In this document: positions 15,616-24,170 of the stretch, piece after piece
Layout of the letters: each line of letters starts with the position of its first letter
Position numbering within the stretch: the stretch's first letter is position 1
From: Ruminococcus sp. NK3A76
GTDB lineage: Bacteria; Bacillota; Clostridia; Oscillospirales; Ruminococcaceae
DNA length: 64,000 nt
Assembly (NCBI RefSeq): GCF_000686125.1
Contig: NZ_JMMA01000002.1
Coordinates: 2,914,001 to 2,978,000, forward strand
Direction: 5' to 3'
The notes under the pieces: generated by a model
Seen by the model: only the letters and a program-made list of their open reading frames with translations
What the model was told of the DNA's origin: nothing
The model's database searches: none
Translations under genes and position numbers: made by a program

Positions 15616-17037
15616 CTATCCTGTTGCTATATACATTATCCCGAGAAGCAGCAGATACGCCGCCGGCGGAATGGCAAACACCCACCACTTCACACGTTTT
15701 GTCTGTATCTCGATGCCCTTTGACCTGGCGTAGCGCTCAAAGTCAGAGCGTGCCGTCATATACGCTGCGACCACAAGGAGATAGATGATGACCATTACCG
15801 GCAGTATCCATATCCTGCGGCTGTTTATCTTGCGTGAGCGCTCTGAGCACTTGACGCAGACAAGCTCTGTATAGCCGGGGACAAGCAGCTTTTTCTCGGC
15901 AAACTCATGCCCCTCGGCAGGTATCTCCTCGTCCTTAGCTATGCCGCCGCAGCGCTCGCAGTATTTTACACGCCTGCCGGAATTGACACAGCTGCTCTCA
16001 GACAACACCTGCCACTCGCCGCCGGAATGGGTCACAAACTCGCCTGCCTCAGACACACACACTGTCTCCCACTCGCAGACAAAGCCGAAGTTTATGCAGT
16101 TTTCCGCCTCGGAGCTTTGAGAGCCCGAATAGGTCTGTGCGACCCAGCGCCCCTTATCGTACTTATCAAGGCTATTGTTTATGGCTGCAAAATACGCATC
16201 ATTGTCTTTGTTGTTGGGCTTTTTAGTTGTCCAGTCGTGAAAACGCTCCATACTGTCGCCGTTTTCCCACGTCCAGCCGTCCTTGGCGAGCAGAGCGCCT
16301 ATCCAGTACATATTGCTGCTGCCGTTTTTGTCTATCAGGTCATTTACAAACTTCTGCTCGTCCTTGTTGTTTACGCAGGCAAGGTGGCCGCCTAAGCTCT
16401 TGCATAGCTTTGATGCATCGCCACGTTCGAGATGGATATCAAACACCATATAATAGCTTTTGCCAAGGCGCTTGCTCTTGCCGTTCTCGACCCACTCCTC
16501 GCCCTTTTCTGACGAAAAGTCCGAGACCTTGGTGCCGCTGTCCCACTCGCAGATATACGCAGTGCCGTCCTTGCCGAAGGTGCCGCTTTTCCACGAGCCG
16601 TCTTCAAAATCATCAGAATACTGTGCCACGCTGCCCGACTTGCCGCCCTGCTTATCGGAAGCCCAGTTTGTGTAGCTTGACTTTTCGCCGTTTGCCCACT
16701 TCCACTTGCCGTCGGTCATGGTAAGGCCAAAGAAGACATTGCTATACCCCTCATCCACGCAGAGGTCATGAAGCAGCTCGTCTTCCTCCTCGGAGGTTAT
16801 CGTAGCGAGGTGGCCGCCACGCTTTTCGCAGAACTTCTCTGCCTTGTCGGCTGTGGCTTTTTTGAAGCCTGCGAGGTCATCATATATTTTATAGTAATGC
16901 CCGCCAAGCTGCACCGCATCGTCAGGCACAGCCGTCATCACCTGCCCGGCCTTACAGCCGATTCTGCAAAATGACGACATCAGCAGCATCACCGGAAGAA
17001 TAAGTATAAGTATCTTTGCTGACGCTCTTTTCATCAT
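15616..17037 (-). CDS. Membrane protein with two C-type lectin domains
   Basis: The 473-aa product has a signal peptide or anchor (about 1-30) and two extracytoplasmic C-type-lectin-like domains: about 45-165 (GGHLATITSEEED, WKWANGE, ICEW) and about 190-330 (GGHLACVNNKDEQ, WIGALLAKDGWTWENGD, FVCEWE). A Cys pair region (about 360-400; PGYTELVCVKCSE) and two C-terminal membrane segments (about 403-425 and 450-470) follow. A second ATG at 17034 is better spaced from GGAGG. It is the last gene of the eight-gene operon, 45 bp after the GAP1-type gene. Lectin-fold domains are variable binding modules in several bacterial conflict systems, so it could be the recognition or effector component. That role is inference. 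Confidence 0.85.
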   Translation of the reverse strand: MMKRASAKILILILPVMLLMSSFCRIGCKAGQVMTAVPDDAVQLGGHYYKIYDDLAGFKKATADKAEKFCEKRGGHLATITSEEEDELLHDLCVDEGYSNVFFGLTMTDGKWKWANGEKSSYTNWASDKQGGKSGSVAQYSDDFEDGSWKSGTFGKDGTAYICEWDSGTKVSDFSSEKGEEWVENGKSKRLGKSYYMVFDIHLERGDASKLCKSLGGHLACVNNKDEQKFVNDLIDKNGSSNMYWIGALLAKDGWTWENGDSMERFHDWTTKKPNNKDNDAYFAAINNSLDKYDKGRWVAQTYSGSQSSEAENCINFGFVCEWETVCVSEAGEFVTHSGGEWQVLSESSCVNSGRRVKYCERCGGIAKDEEIPAEGHEFAEKKLLVPGYTELVCVKCSERSRKINSRRIWILPVMVIIYLLVVAAYMTARSDFERYARSKGIEIQTKRVKWWVFAIPPAAYLLLLGIMYIATG

Positions 17038-17082
17038 GCGCCTCCGTTCATTGGGTCGCAGGCAGCCTCGCCGCCCGGAAGG

Positions 17083-19845
17083 TCAGTGCTTTTTACCGAA
17101 GTGGAAGGACGGCTTTCTGCCGGCTGCGCTGCCTTCTATATCGTTCATAAGTTTGTTAAGGTCTGCTTTACGCTCCTGTGGGTCATCGCAGTTTTTTGAG
17201 ATATACTGCATCACCTCGGGGCTTTGCGTGCTGCGCCTTACATCGGCGAGCTTTACCCGAAACTCCGAGAGCAGCCTTCCGACAGCCCTTGCATCGAGCT
17301 TACATTCCTTTACCGACATTGCAAGTGTCTCGCCTATGAGCACCGGCGCATTCTTGCCGCCACGCTCTGCGAGCACGGTTATCCACTCTAAAAATACATC
17401 GCTGAGTATTTCCTCGCTGCTTGCGTCCTTTGTATCGACGAACATATCATAATTTACCTCGAGCGCCGTGCCGATGGTTATGCTCCTCAGTGCAAAAGCG
17501 CCGCCGAGCACTCTTATGCACTCGCTTCTGCCGGGCTTTTCTAAAATATCAAAGTTTATCTTCATTATCGAGCTTGGCGCAAGGCACATTCTGCGCACGT
17601 CTGGCTCGTCGGCATAGCGGCTGACAAACAGCAGCGTGACCATATTGCCAAGGTGCCCTCTCAGCTCCTCCTGAGGGTATTCAAGCTCTGATGCCATTTC
17701 AAGCAGGTGCAGCGCCGGACGGCCTGTAAGACCGTATGCGCCGTATTCCTTTGCGGCGATGCTGTAGTAGTCTGCGCAAAGCAGTGCCATATCGACACAG
17801 TCTGTCTTGCCGCAGCGCCTTGCAAAGGAGAAGACAAGATATATCCCCTCACAGCTGGGCTCGCCGCCGTCGATATGCTCTTCAAGGTCGGTGATGAACA
17901 TATCAAAGCAGTCATCAAGTATTCCGTCTGAGCGGCAGACTATCCTTTCAAACACCTCTGCCCTTTCTGCCGCCTCGTCAGGGAGTGACGGGGCTTGCAG
18001 GATACAGGCGCAAAGCCTTTCACGCTCGCCGACCCTGCCGGCAAAAGCCGCCGCATGGTGTATCATCTCGGCAGACGTATCGTTTATGCAGAGTGCGGCT
18101 GTGCTTCTTATTATCTCCGGGCATATATCGGGGCGGTGCATAGATTTTAGGTACATATCCTCCAGGAATGCCGCTTTGTCAGCCGGGGCTTCGAGCATTT
18201 CGGCAAAGCCGTCTATCACCTTCCGCCTGCTGTCGCCGCTTACAAAGAACAGCTGCTTGAGTGCGAGGTCATCAAAAGCCTCGATAAGCTCCTCATCTGT
18301 GCCGTAGAAACGGCTGCTGTCGCAAAGGCTCCTGTAGATGCAGTCGGCAAGCTCTGTGAACTTCCAGCCGGAGTCCTCGGCAGGTGTCATCTGCAATATG
18401 CCCTCGACCGTGAATGCCGTCACGAGCGCCTGGCCGATGCTCTCGCTGCTGCGCTCAAACAGGCAGGCTATCTGCTCTTTGAGCCTGTAGTAATCGTCGC
18501 ACGCCGTGCCCTTAGTCGTGATAAGGCTTATAAGGAAGGAGATATAGTGGGTCTTTACATACTCCTCGTCCACCTTGCCGTTTTCGATACCCTGCTGCGA
18601 AACGCTGAGTATATCGGCAAATGAAGCGCCCTCCCTGCCTGCGTCTATCGTACAGGCAAATGCTATGCCAAGCAGCTGGCGGAGCGCATCTGCGTCCATA
18701 TATTTAAGTGCAAAGTCAAATGCATCGGGCAGGTATTTAAGGCTGTGCTCATTTCTGAGCTGGAATATGGTATAGCAGCTGTAGCCCTTTGCGTAGTCGC
18801 TGCCGAGCGAGCGGCAGGTCGTTTTGCTGACGATGAAATCGTGGTAGCTTTTAAGTATACGCATATCAGTGCTGAATGCGCTCTCTATGAAGGTGCTGAA
18901 ATATGCGCAGCTGTCGCCGCTGTCGTGTACATAGCCATGTTCAAGATCAAACACAGCCGATGCAGGGTTATCACGTTCATAGGCAAAGCTGTAGTTGGTG
19001 GCTCTTGACGACTTGGGGTCGCCGTTGACCGAGGGGGTATATGCGCCGCAGAACATCACGTCGTCATACACCGCCGAGAAATCATCGGAATTACAGCCGA
19101 AAAAGCTATATGTCCTGAAGGTAAAGCGCTTTGCAGTCTCGGCCGGGAACACGAGCGACAGTGCGGCTATCCAGAAGATGATGTTTTCCTTTTTGTCGCA
19201 CACTATCATGCGCTTAAGGTCGCCGCCGTCGTTTATCTGCATCAGTGAGCCGATCATCGAGCAGAGAGCCGGCAGGCGGTCTTCCTCCTCCAGAAAGCTC
19301 TCTATATCCTCTGCTGTCGGGGCAGCGTCGCCGGGCGTAATGCTTGCAGGGGGTGTAAGGAAAGGTGCAGGCTCGTCGGGGGCATTAAGGAAAAAGCTGC
19401 GCTCGAAGTCTACAAACAGCTCACGGCTGCCGCAGTATTCATACGGGTAGCCTTCAAGCTCGTCAGCCGGCAGCACAAGGGTGTTTACAAGTATATTGCC
19501 GTCACGGGTGAGCGGCGAAAGGTCACGGCCTAAGTTCCTGCCGAAGGTAAGCGCTGCAAGCTCTTTGCCGCCGGCATCTGCCGTGGTGTATCCAAAGCAG
19601 ACAGGGTGATGCTCCCTTATACGCTTTGCTTCTATCTCGTCACGCTTGCTAAGCTCCTGCTCGTCCTTTTCCCACCAGCAGTCGGAATTTCTCGGCGAGA
19701 TATAGCCTGAAGACACAGCTGCGAGCCTGCTGCTGTCATGAAGCAGCCTCTCCATGCCGGGGGTGGTCGAATAATACCCGAACCCTGTGGAACGGGTATC
19801 ACGCCGCACCTTTGTATGAGTGTAAATTGCCTGTTCGATATTCAT
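17083..19845 (-). CDS. GAP1-type (GTPase-associated protein 1) family protein
   Basis: The 920-aa product begins MNIEQAIYTHTKV, then STGFGYYSTTPGMERLLH. This 'QA-Y-T ... G-G-xx-S-PG' pattern is characteristic of the GAP1 N-terminal domain found beside paired GTPases in predicted bacterial conflict systems. The region 1-300 fits that domain; the remaining 600 residues are helical and fit the long middle/C-terminal GAP1 regions, with no catalytic motif I can see. No membrane segment is present. It sits directly after the 390-aa GTPase gene (62-bp gap) and before the lectin protein. By family knowledge it is a scaffold or regulator of the GTPases. The exact biochemical role is not established. 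Confidence 0.75.
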   Translation of the reverse strand: MNIEQAIYTHTKVRRDTRSTGFGYYSTTPGMERLLHDSSRLAAVSSGYISPRNSDCWWEKDEQELSKRDEIEAKRIREHHPVCFGYTTADAGGKELAALTFGRNLGRDLSPLTRDGNILVNTLVLPADELEGYPYEYCGSRELFVDFERSFFLNAPDEPAPFLTPPASITPGDAAPTAEDIESFLEEEDRLPALCSMIGSLMQINDGGDLKRMIVCDKKENIIFWIAALSLVFPAETAKRFTFRTYSFFGCNSDDFSAVYDDVMFCGAYTPSVNGDPKSSRATNYSFAYERDNPASAVFDLEHGYVHDSGDSCAYFSTFIESAFSTDMRILKSYHDFIVSKTTCRSLGSDYAKGYSCYTIFQLRNEHSLKYLPDAFDFALKYMDADALRQLLGIAFACTIDAGREGASFADILSVSQQGIENGKVDEEYVKTHYISFLISLITTKGTACDDYYRLKEQIACLFERSSESIGQALVTAFTVEGILQMTPAEDSGWKFTELADCIYRSLCDSSRFYGTDEELIEAFDDLALKQLFFVSGDSRRKVIDGFAEMLEAPADKAAFLEDMYLKSMHRPDICPEIIRSTAALCINDTSAEMIHHAAAFAGRVGERERLCACILQAPSLPDEAAERAEVFERIVCRSDGILDDCFDMFITDLEEHIDGGEPSCEGIYLVFSFARRCGKTDCVDMALLCADYYSIAAKEYGAYGLTGRPALHLLEMASELEYPQEELRGHLGNMVTLLFVSRYADEPDVRRMCLAPSSIMKINFDILEKPGRSECIRVLGGAFALRSITIGTALEVNYDMFVDTKDASSEEILSDVFLEWITVLAERGGKNAPVLIGETLAMSVKECKLDARAVGRLLSEFRVKLADVRRSTQSPEVMQYISKNCDDPQERKADLNKLMNDIEGSAAGRKPSFHFGKKH

Positions 19846-19907
19846 GTTATCACCTTTTTGTATAGGTCGGAAACATCACGGCAGCACAGCATTTAGCGTG
19901 TGCCGCC

Positions 19908-21080
19908 TTATCTTACAATTATGCCAAGCTCGTTGAGCAGCCACAGGAACGGATCCTCAACACGCTTGGGAACTATCGCCGGGACATTGCCCCGCTCGTC
20001 TACATCAGCGCCTATTGCCGAGAAAGCAAAGAAATTGACGTTTGTGAAATTCTGTCTTAGCGTGACGATGAAGTTTTCATATCCCCACGCTGCGAGCAGA
20101 CCTTCTATCTCCAAATTTACATTCTCGCAGTCCATTTTCTGAAAGCCCTTTGAAAAGTGGGGGCTTGGCTGCAATATGCTGCTGCCCTCGTCGGGGCGGA
20201 GCATGGGGGAATTCTCTATCAGATCCCACTTTGAAAAGCCGACTGCGAGAGGTATCTTTATCCTGCCTGTAGAGCGTGTGTGGTTATGAATAACTTCAAT
20301 GGTGTTTTGCAGTATCGTCTCATACGACACATCTCTGTCAGTCTCCCTCAGCCTGAGCCCCCGGTTCTCCTCACGCAGGGTGCTGTTGACATATGGTATC
20401 TGCGTCGGGTCGAGCAGCAGTATTATAGCGCTCGAATGGCTTATATAGGGGGCAACATATCTCATGATGCTCTCGTTTTCAAAGTTCTCGCCTGCCGCAT
20501 CGAAGAATGTGAATGTGCGCTTTCTGAGCTTCCTGTCTGTCAGGTCGCAGAGGATAGGCAGGTTTGCGCCGACGATGTTTATATTCTCAGCCGGCGGCTT
20601 TGTCGCAGGGATAGGCACGCCCTGCGCAAAGTTTTTCTCAAACTTGTTTTCATACATCTCTCTTGCCTCGGTGGTGGTGAACTGTATGCTGCACCCGAAG
20701 GCATTGAGCTTAGCACGCAGCTGTTTTAAGAGCGTGCCTACGAAATAACTCTTGCCTGTGCCTGTCGCACCGACTATGGATATGATGATATTCTCATCTG
20801 TCTTCGGCAGCGCACTGTGGCAGACAGGGCATATCTTCATATTTGAGTTATCGCCGCACTTATCGCACACCACAAAGCCGTTTTTGGGCTTGGGGTCGTT
20901 TATGATATGCGGCATACGCCTTGCTGCCGAGCCGTGTACATCGTGATACTCGCTGTAGCGTGTATCCTCCTCGAGCTTATCGGGGCTTTTGCACCTGCCC
21001 GAGTTACACCGCCACTCTATCTTAGACGGCGCAAATTTATTATAGCAGTAGGGGCATATAGTTTGTCTGAATAATGCCAT
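19908..21080 (-). CDS. Zinc-ribbon TRAFAC-type GTPase (390 aa)
   Basis: The N-terminus carries two zinc-ribbon-like Cys sets (Cys9/Cys12 with Cys25/Cys30; Cys72/Cys75 with Cys84/Cys87). The GTPase domain follows: P-loop GATGTGKS (104-111), G3 DAAGE (193-197) and G4 SKWD (282-285) in place of the usual NKxD. No membrane segment is seen. Its P-loop domain resembles the 'double-GTPase' families that pair with GAP1 proteins, and a GAP1-type gene follows it. The operon's first gene is the other GTPase. The two probably act as a pair; nucleotide preference and partner contacts are inferred. Confidence 0.85.
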   Translation of the reverse strand: MALFRQTICPYCYNKFAPSKIEWRCNSGRCKSPDKLEEDTRYSEYHDVHGSAARRMPHIINDPKPKNGFVVCDKCGDNSNMKICPVCHSALPKTDENIIISIVGATGTGKSYFVGTLLKQLRAKLNAFGCSIQFTTTEAREMYENKFEKNFAQGVPIPATKPPAENINIVGANLPILCDLTDRKLRKRTFTFFDAAGENFENESIMRYVAPYISHSSAIILLLDPTQIPYVNSTLREENRGLRLRETDRDVSYETILQNTIEVIHNHTRSTGRIKIPLAVGFSKWDLIENSPMLRPDEGSSILQPSPHFSKGFQKMDCENVNLEIEGLLAAWGYENFIVTLRQNFTNVNFFAFSAIGADVDERGNVPAIVPKRVEDPFLWLLNELGIIVR

Positions 21081-21099
21081 AAGATCACACTTCTCCTTG

Positions 21100-24000
21100 T
21101 CATCGACCCTTTAGCTTGGGGCTTTTTCCCTCATCGAGCAGAGGCAGATAGCGCCCCTTCTCCTTCGGGTCTTTTACAAACACCTTGGCATACATATTGT
21201 CATGCAGCTTTACATCGCACAGCTTTGATAGGTTTATACAAAAGCTCTTTGCCTTTTCACTCACGGCAGGCACTGTGCAGAGCTCTGCGCCGAGGTCGTC
21301 GTTAACCGGTATTGCGCCCATAAGAAAGCGCACCGAAAGCTCCGGCAGCTCGTTTTCCTCGATAAATCTGACATTGAGCCTGAGCCCTGATATAACGTTG
21401 TACGAGAAGGAGTATATAAGCTCTGTCCTGCCGCTGTTTTTATACAGCGCACGGAAGACTGTGCTCTCCTCGCCGCCTGTCCTTACAAAGCCGCTGATAT
21501 AGTAGTCACGCTCCTCAAGGCTCTTGATGATTATATTCTCACGCTCGTAGGCCGAGCGGTTTATCCTGAGTTTTGTGCCGTCGCTTATGCTCTCGGGGTA
21601 GCCGTCAAAGCGGTATATGACAAAGAGCATATCGGCATTCTTCGGGAACTGTTCAAGCTCGATATGAAGCGACGTGCTGTCGTTTCTGAGATGCTTTACA
21701 GGTATGAGGGGCAGGTTCTCCGCAAAGATGTTATCCCCCATTACCGCCATATTGTTTCGCACGCTCACGGCATACAGATAGCCGCTGTCGTCCTTGTCTA
21801 TCGGCACCGAGTATTTGCCGGGGATTATCTCGTCTGCGTGAACACGCCTGATATCAAGCCGCTTTGACAGCTGCATGAGCGGCACGGAGCTGCCCTTTGC
21901 AAAGCATCTGCTCTCGCACAGCCAGAAGCTGATATCGCTGCCGTGCTCGATGCCGTCTGTCACGGTGATATCGTATATGCCGTTCTCAGCGCATATCGCA
22001 TCAAAGCTCACCGGGCTGCTCATCTTTACCGTGAAGCCCGAACAGCACACAGGCTCGCTGCAAAAGCTCTCGCCCTGCGAGCGCACGGTGAAGAAGATAT
22101 TATAAAAATACCTCGTGCCGACGCAAAGCCCTGTGTCTTTAAAGCCGCCGTCGTAGACATCTATTACACGCACGCCCTCACCGTAGCGCTTTTCGCTGCC
22201 GTGGTCAAGGCGGAAGACCTCGCACTGGGTACTGCCGCTGCTGCCCTCCCAGGAGACTTCGACTGTGCTCTCGCCGCAGACGGTAGTCAGCTCCTTTATC
22301 CTCGGGAAAAGCACTGCCGGCTCACGGCAGGCACACAGCCTGCTCTTTCTGCTGCCTCTTGCGGCATACACGGCGTAGTAATACACCTGCCCTGTCTGCG
22401 CACCGCCGTCGGAAAAGGCTCTTTCAGAGGTGCATGCAGCGACCTCTGCGCCGCCGTCGTCAGCGCTCACCGGGGGCGAGTCGGCCTTTCTGAGCACAAT
22501 GTATTCCGCAGTGCCGGGCTCGTTCTGGCAGTCCCACTTTACGCTTATCCTGCCGCTGCTCTGCTCGGCTTCGGCTGTCACTCTTGCCACCTGCGAGAGC
22601 GGCATCTCGCCGAAAAGGCTGTCGATATCCGGAAAGTCGGCCGCAATCGCAGATATCTGCATAAGCAGCCTCAGCCGCCCTGCGTTTGAAGTCTGCTCCT
22701 TATACTGCTCAAAGAGCCGCTCTGCCTCGGATATCTGGTCGTTTATCTTGTTTTCAAGCACCGGGTCTGAATACCCCGGGAGCTTGGTCTTAAGTGCTTC
22801 ATACTCTCTTGCCGCAGAGTAGACACGGTGCTCGCTGATAGCGCTGTTAAGGCTTTGCAGCAGCGAGTCGGCGAGCTTTTTATTTGCATCAATGACCGCA
22901 CGCACCTGCGCTGTCTGCGGAAAGCCCTTCCACAGCCTGTCGGCATCGGCAAGCAGGCTCTCGGCATACTCTATGTCGAGCGACCTTGCAAAGCTCTCGG
23001 CATCGGCGCACAGGCGCTCTATCATCGGGTAGATATCGAAATTGAAGCCGCAGCATTCACGCTTGCCGGCGTAATTGACCTGCCGCCCGCACCTGGGGCA
23101 GACGAGCATAAAGCTCCTGTTGCAGCTGGGGCAGCGCTCGGGAGTGCCGCCTGACTTATCAAACGTATTCTCGCAAAACGGGCACACACCGACGCTCGGC
23201 AGCGGCTTTTGCAGGGTTATCTTCTTTTCCTCGCAGTATTCTTCAAGTAGCTGGGTGGATGCCTCCCTGTCGGCTGTCACCTCGGTAAGGCGTGTTATCA
23301 TGTCTGCCTTGACCTTGGCATCTATCGCCCTTTTTGACTCCTCGACAAGCGACATGGCGCTCCAGAAGTCAGAGAATATATCCTTTATTGCGTGCCACAC
23401 GAGATACTTATTATAATTCTCCTGCGAGCTTGCCTTATCGCCGCTGTCAAAGCGTGCTATCTGGTCGCACACCTTGTCAACTGCCGACTTTTCGCTGTCT
23501 TCCTTTTTGCCGCTCCAGGCCTTTTCGATATCCCTTGCAGCGGCAGCGCACTTTCTGCTGTCGGTATGCTGCGAGAAGGCAACACTCTTGCACGGAAGGT
23601 CTGACAAACGGGAATACTTTCTCAAAAACTCATAGTAATCGGCACAGCCAACTATCTGCAGCTGCTTTGCAGGGGCGGAAAATCTCACATGGCTCTCGGG
23701 CTCATAGTCTTTGAGAGTTATGCGCCTTTTTGCCTGCTGCTCCTGCTCTGCCTCTTTGCCGCCGAGCGATATGCCGAGCCTTTCGGCTATGCCCTCGGCG
23801 TATTTCAAGCTGACAGACTTTTTATACTTATACTTGCCGAGGATATTTTCTATATCCTCCTGCGATAGCACGCCGCCGAGCGATGCCGCAACAATCGAGA
23901 GCCTGTTGCCGAGGTCGTTCTCGACTGTCTCTTTGGCCTCCTTGTACACATTGCTCCAGACGGCCTTGTCGGCTGCTGCTTCCCTGATAACGCCCGAGGT

Positions 24001-24147
24001 GATGAACTGTGTGATCTTAGCCTTCACCTGCGTGTTGTTAGAGCTGTTCCACTCACGCTGCTTCTTGTCAAGAGCGTTGGTGACAGCGGCCATGTCAGAC
24101 ACCTGCTTTTCTATCGGCAATTCAATTACAAGATAATAGTTCTCCAT
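21100..24147 (-). CDS. Large zinc-ribbon / Fn3-like protein, possible co-chaperone
   Basis: The 1015-aa product has four recognisable parts. Residues 1-110 (MENYYLVIELPI ... KKQREWNSSN) resemble degenerate J-like N-termini but lack the HPD motif. A helical region spans about 200-320. Two adjacent zinc ribbons lie at about 325-375 (CPFC...CPSC, CPRC...CCGF). A long helical region (about 375-510) leads to at least two fibronectin-III-like beta domains (about 520-710: AEYIVLRKAD, GQVYYYAVYAARG; CEVFRLDHG, GTRYFYNIFF) and a beta-rich tail. No signal peptide. It follows the Hsp70-vWA gene by 23 bp, so a client- or target-binding adaptor for the Hsp70s is plausible but unproven. Confidence 0.7.
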   Translation of the reverse strand: MENYYLVIELPIEKQVSDMAAVTNALDKKQREWNSSNNTQVKAKITQFITSGVIREAAADKAVWSNVYKEAKETVENDLGNRLSIVAASLGGVLSQEDIENILGKYKYKKSVSLKYAEGIAERLGISLGGKEAEQEQQAKRRITLKDYEPESHVRFSAPAKQLQIVGCADYYEFLRKYSRLSDLPCKSVAFSQHTDSRKCAAAARDIEKAWSGKKEDSEKSAVDKVCDQIARFDSGDKASSQENYNKYLVWHAIKDIFSDFWSAMSLVEESKRAIDAKVKADMITRLTEVTADREASTQLLEEYCEEKKITLQKPLPSVGVCPFCENTFDKSGGTPERCPSCNRSFMLVCPRCGRQVNYAGKRECCGFNFDIYPMIERLCADAESFARSLDIEYAESLLADADRLWKGFPQTAQVRAVIDANKKLADSLLQSLNSAISEHRVYSAAREYEALKTKLPGYSDPVLENKINDQISEAERLFEQYKEQTSNAGRLRLLMQISAIAADFPDIDSLFGEMPLSQVARVTAEAEQSSGRISVKWDCQNEPGTAEYIVLRKADSPPVSADDGGAEVAACTSERAFSDGGAQTGQVYYYAVYAARGSRKSRLCACREPAVLFPRIKELTTVCGESTVEVSWEGSSGSTQCEVFRLDHGSEKRYGEGVRVIDVYDGGFKDTGLCVGTRYFYNIFFTVRSQGESFCSEPVCCSGFTVKMSSPVSFDAICAENGIYDITVTDGIEHGSDISFWLCESRCFAKGSSVPLMQLSKRLDIRRVHADEIIPGKYSVPIDKDDSGYLYAVSVRNNMAVMGDNIFAENLPLIPVKHLRNDSTSLHIELEQFPKNADMLFVIYRFDGYPESISDGTKLRINRSAYERENIIIKSLEERDYYISGFVRTGGEESTVFRALYKNSGRTELIYSFSYNVISGLRLNVRFIEENELPELSVRFLMGAIPVNDDLGAELCTVPAVSEKAKSFCINLSKLCDVKLHDNMYAKVFVKDPKEKGRYLPLLDEGKSPKLKGR

Positions 24148-24170
24148 AAGTATCCTTCTTTATCAGAGTC

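Noticed and set aside
15616-17037. Diversity-generating retroelement using the lectin gene as variable target
   Set aside because: No reverse transcriptase, accessory gene or near-identical template repeat was found in the window.
21943-22689. Plus-strand ORF of 248 aa inside the 1015-aa gene
   Set aside because: It is antisense to a supported gene with strong zinc-ribbon and Fn3-like motifs. Its composition is typical of a mirror frame in GC-rich coding DNA.
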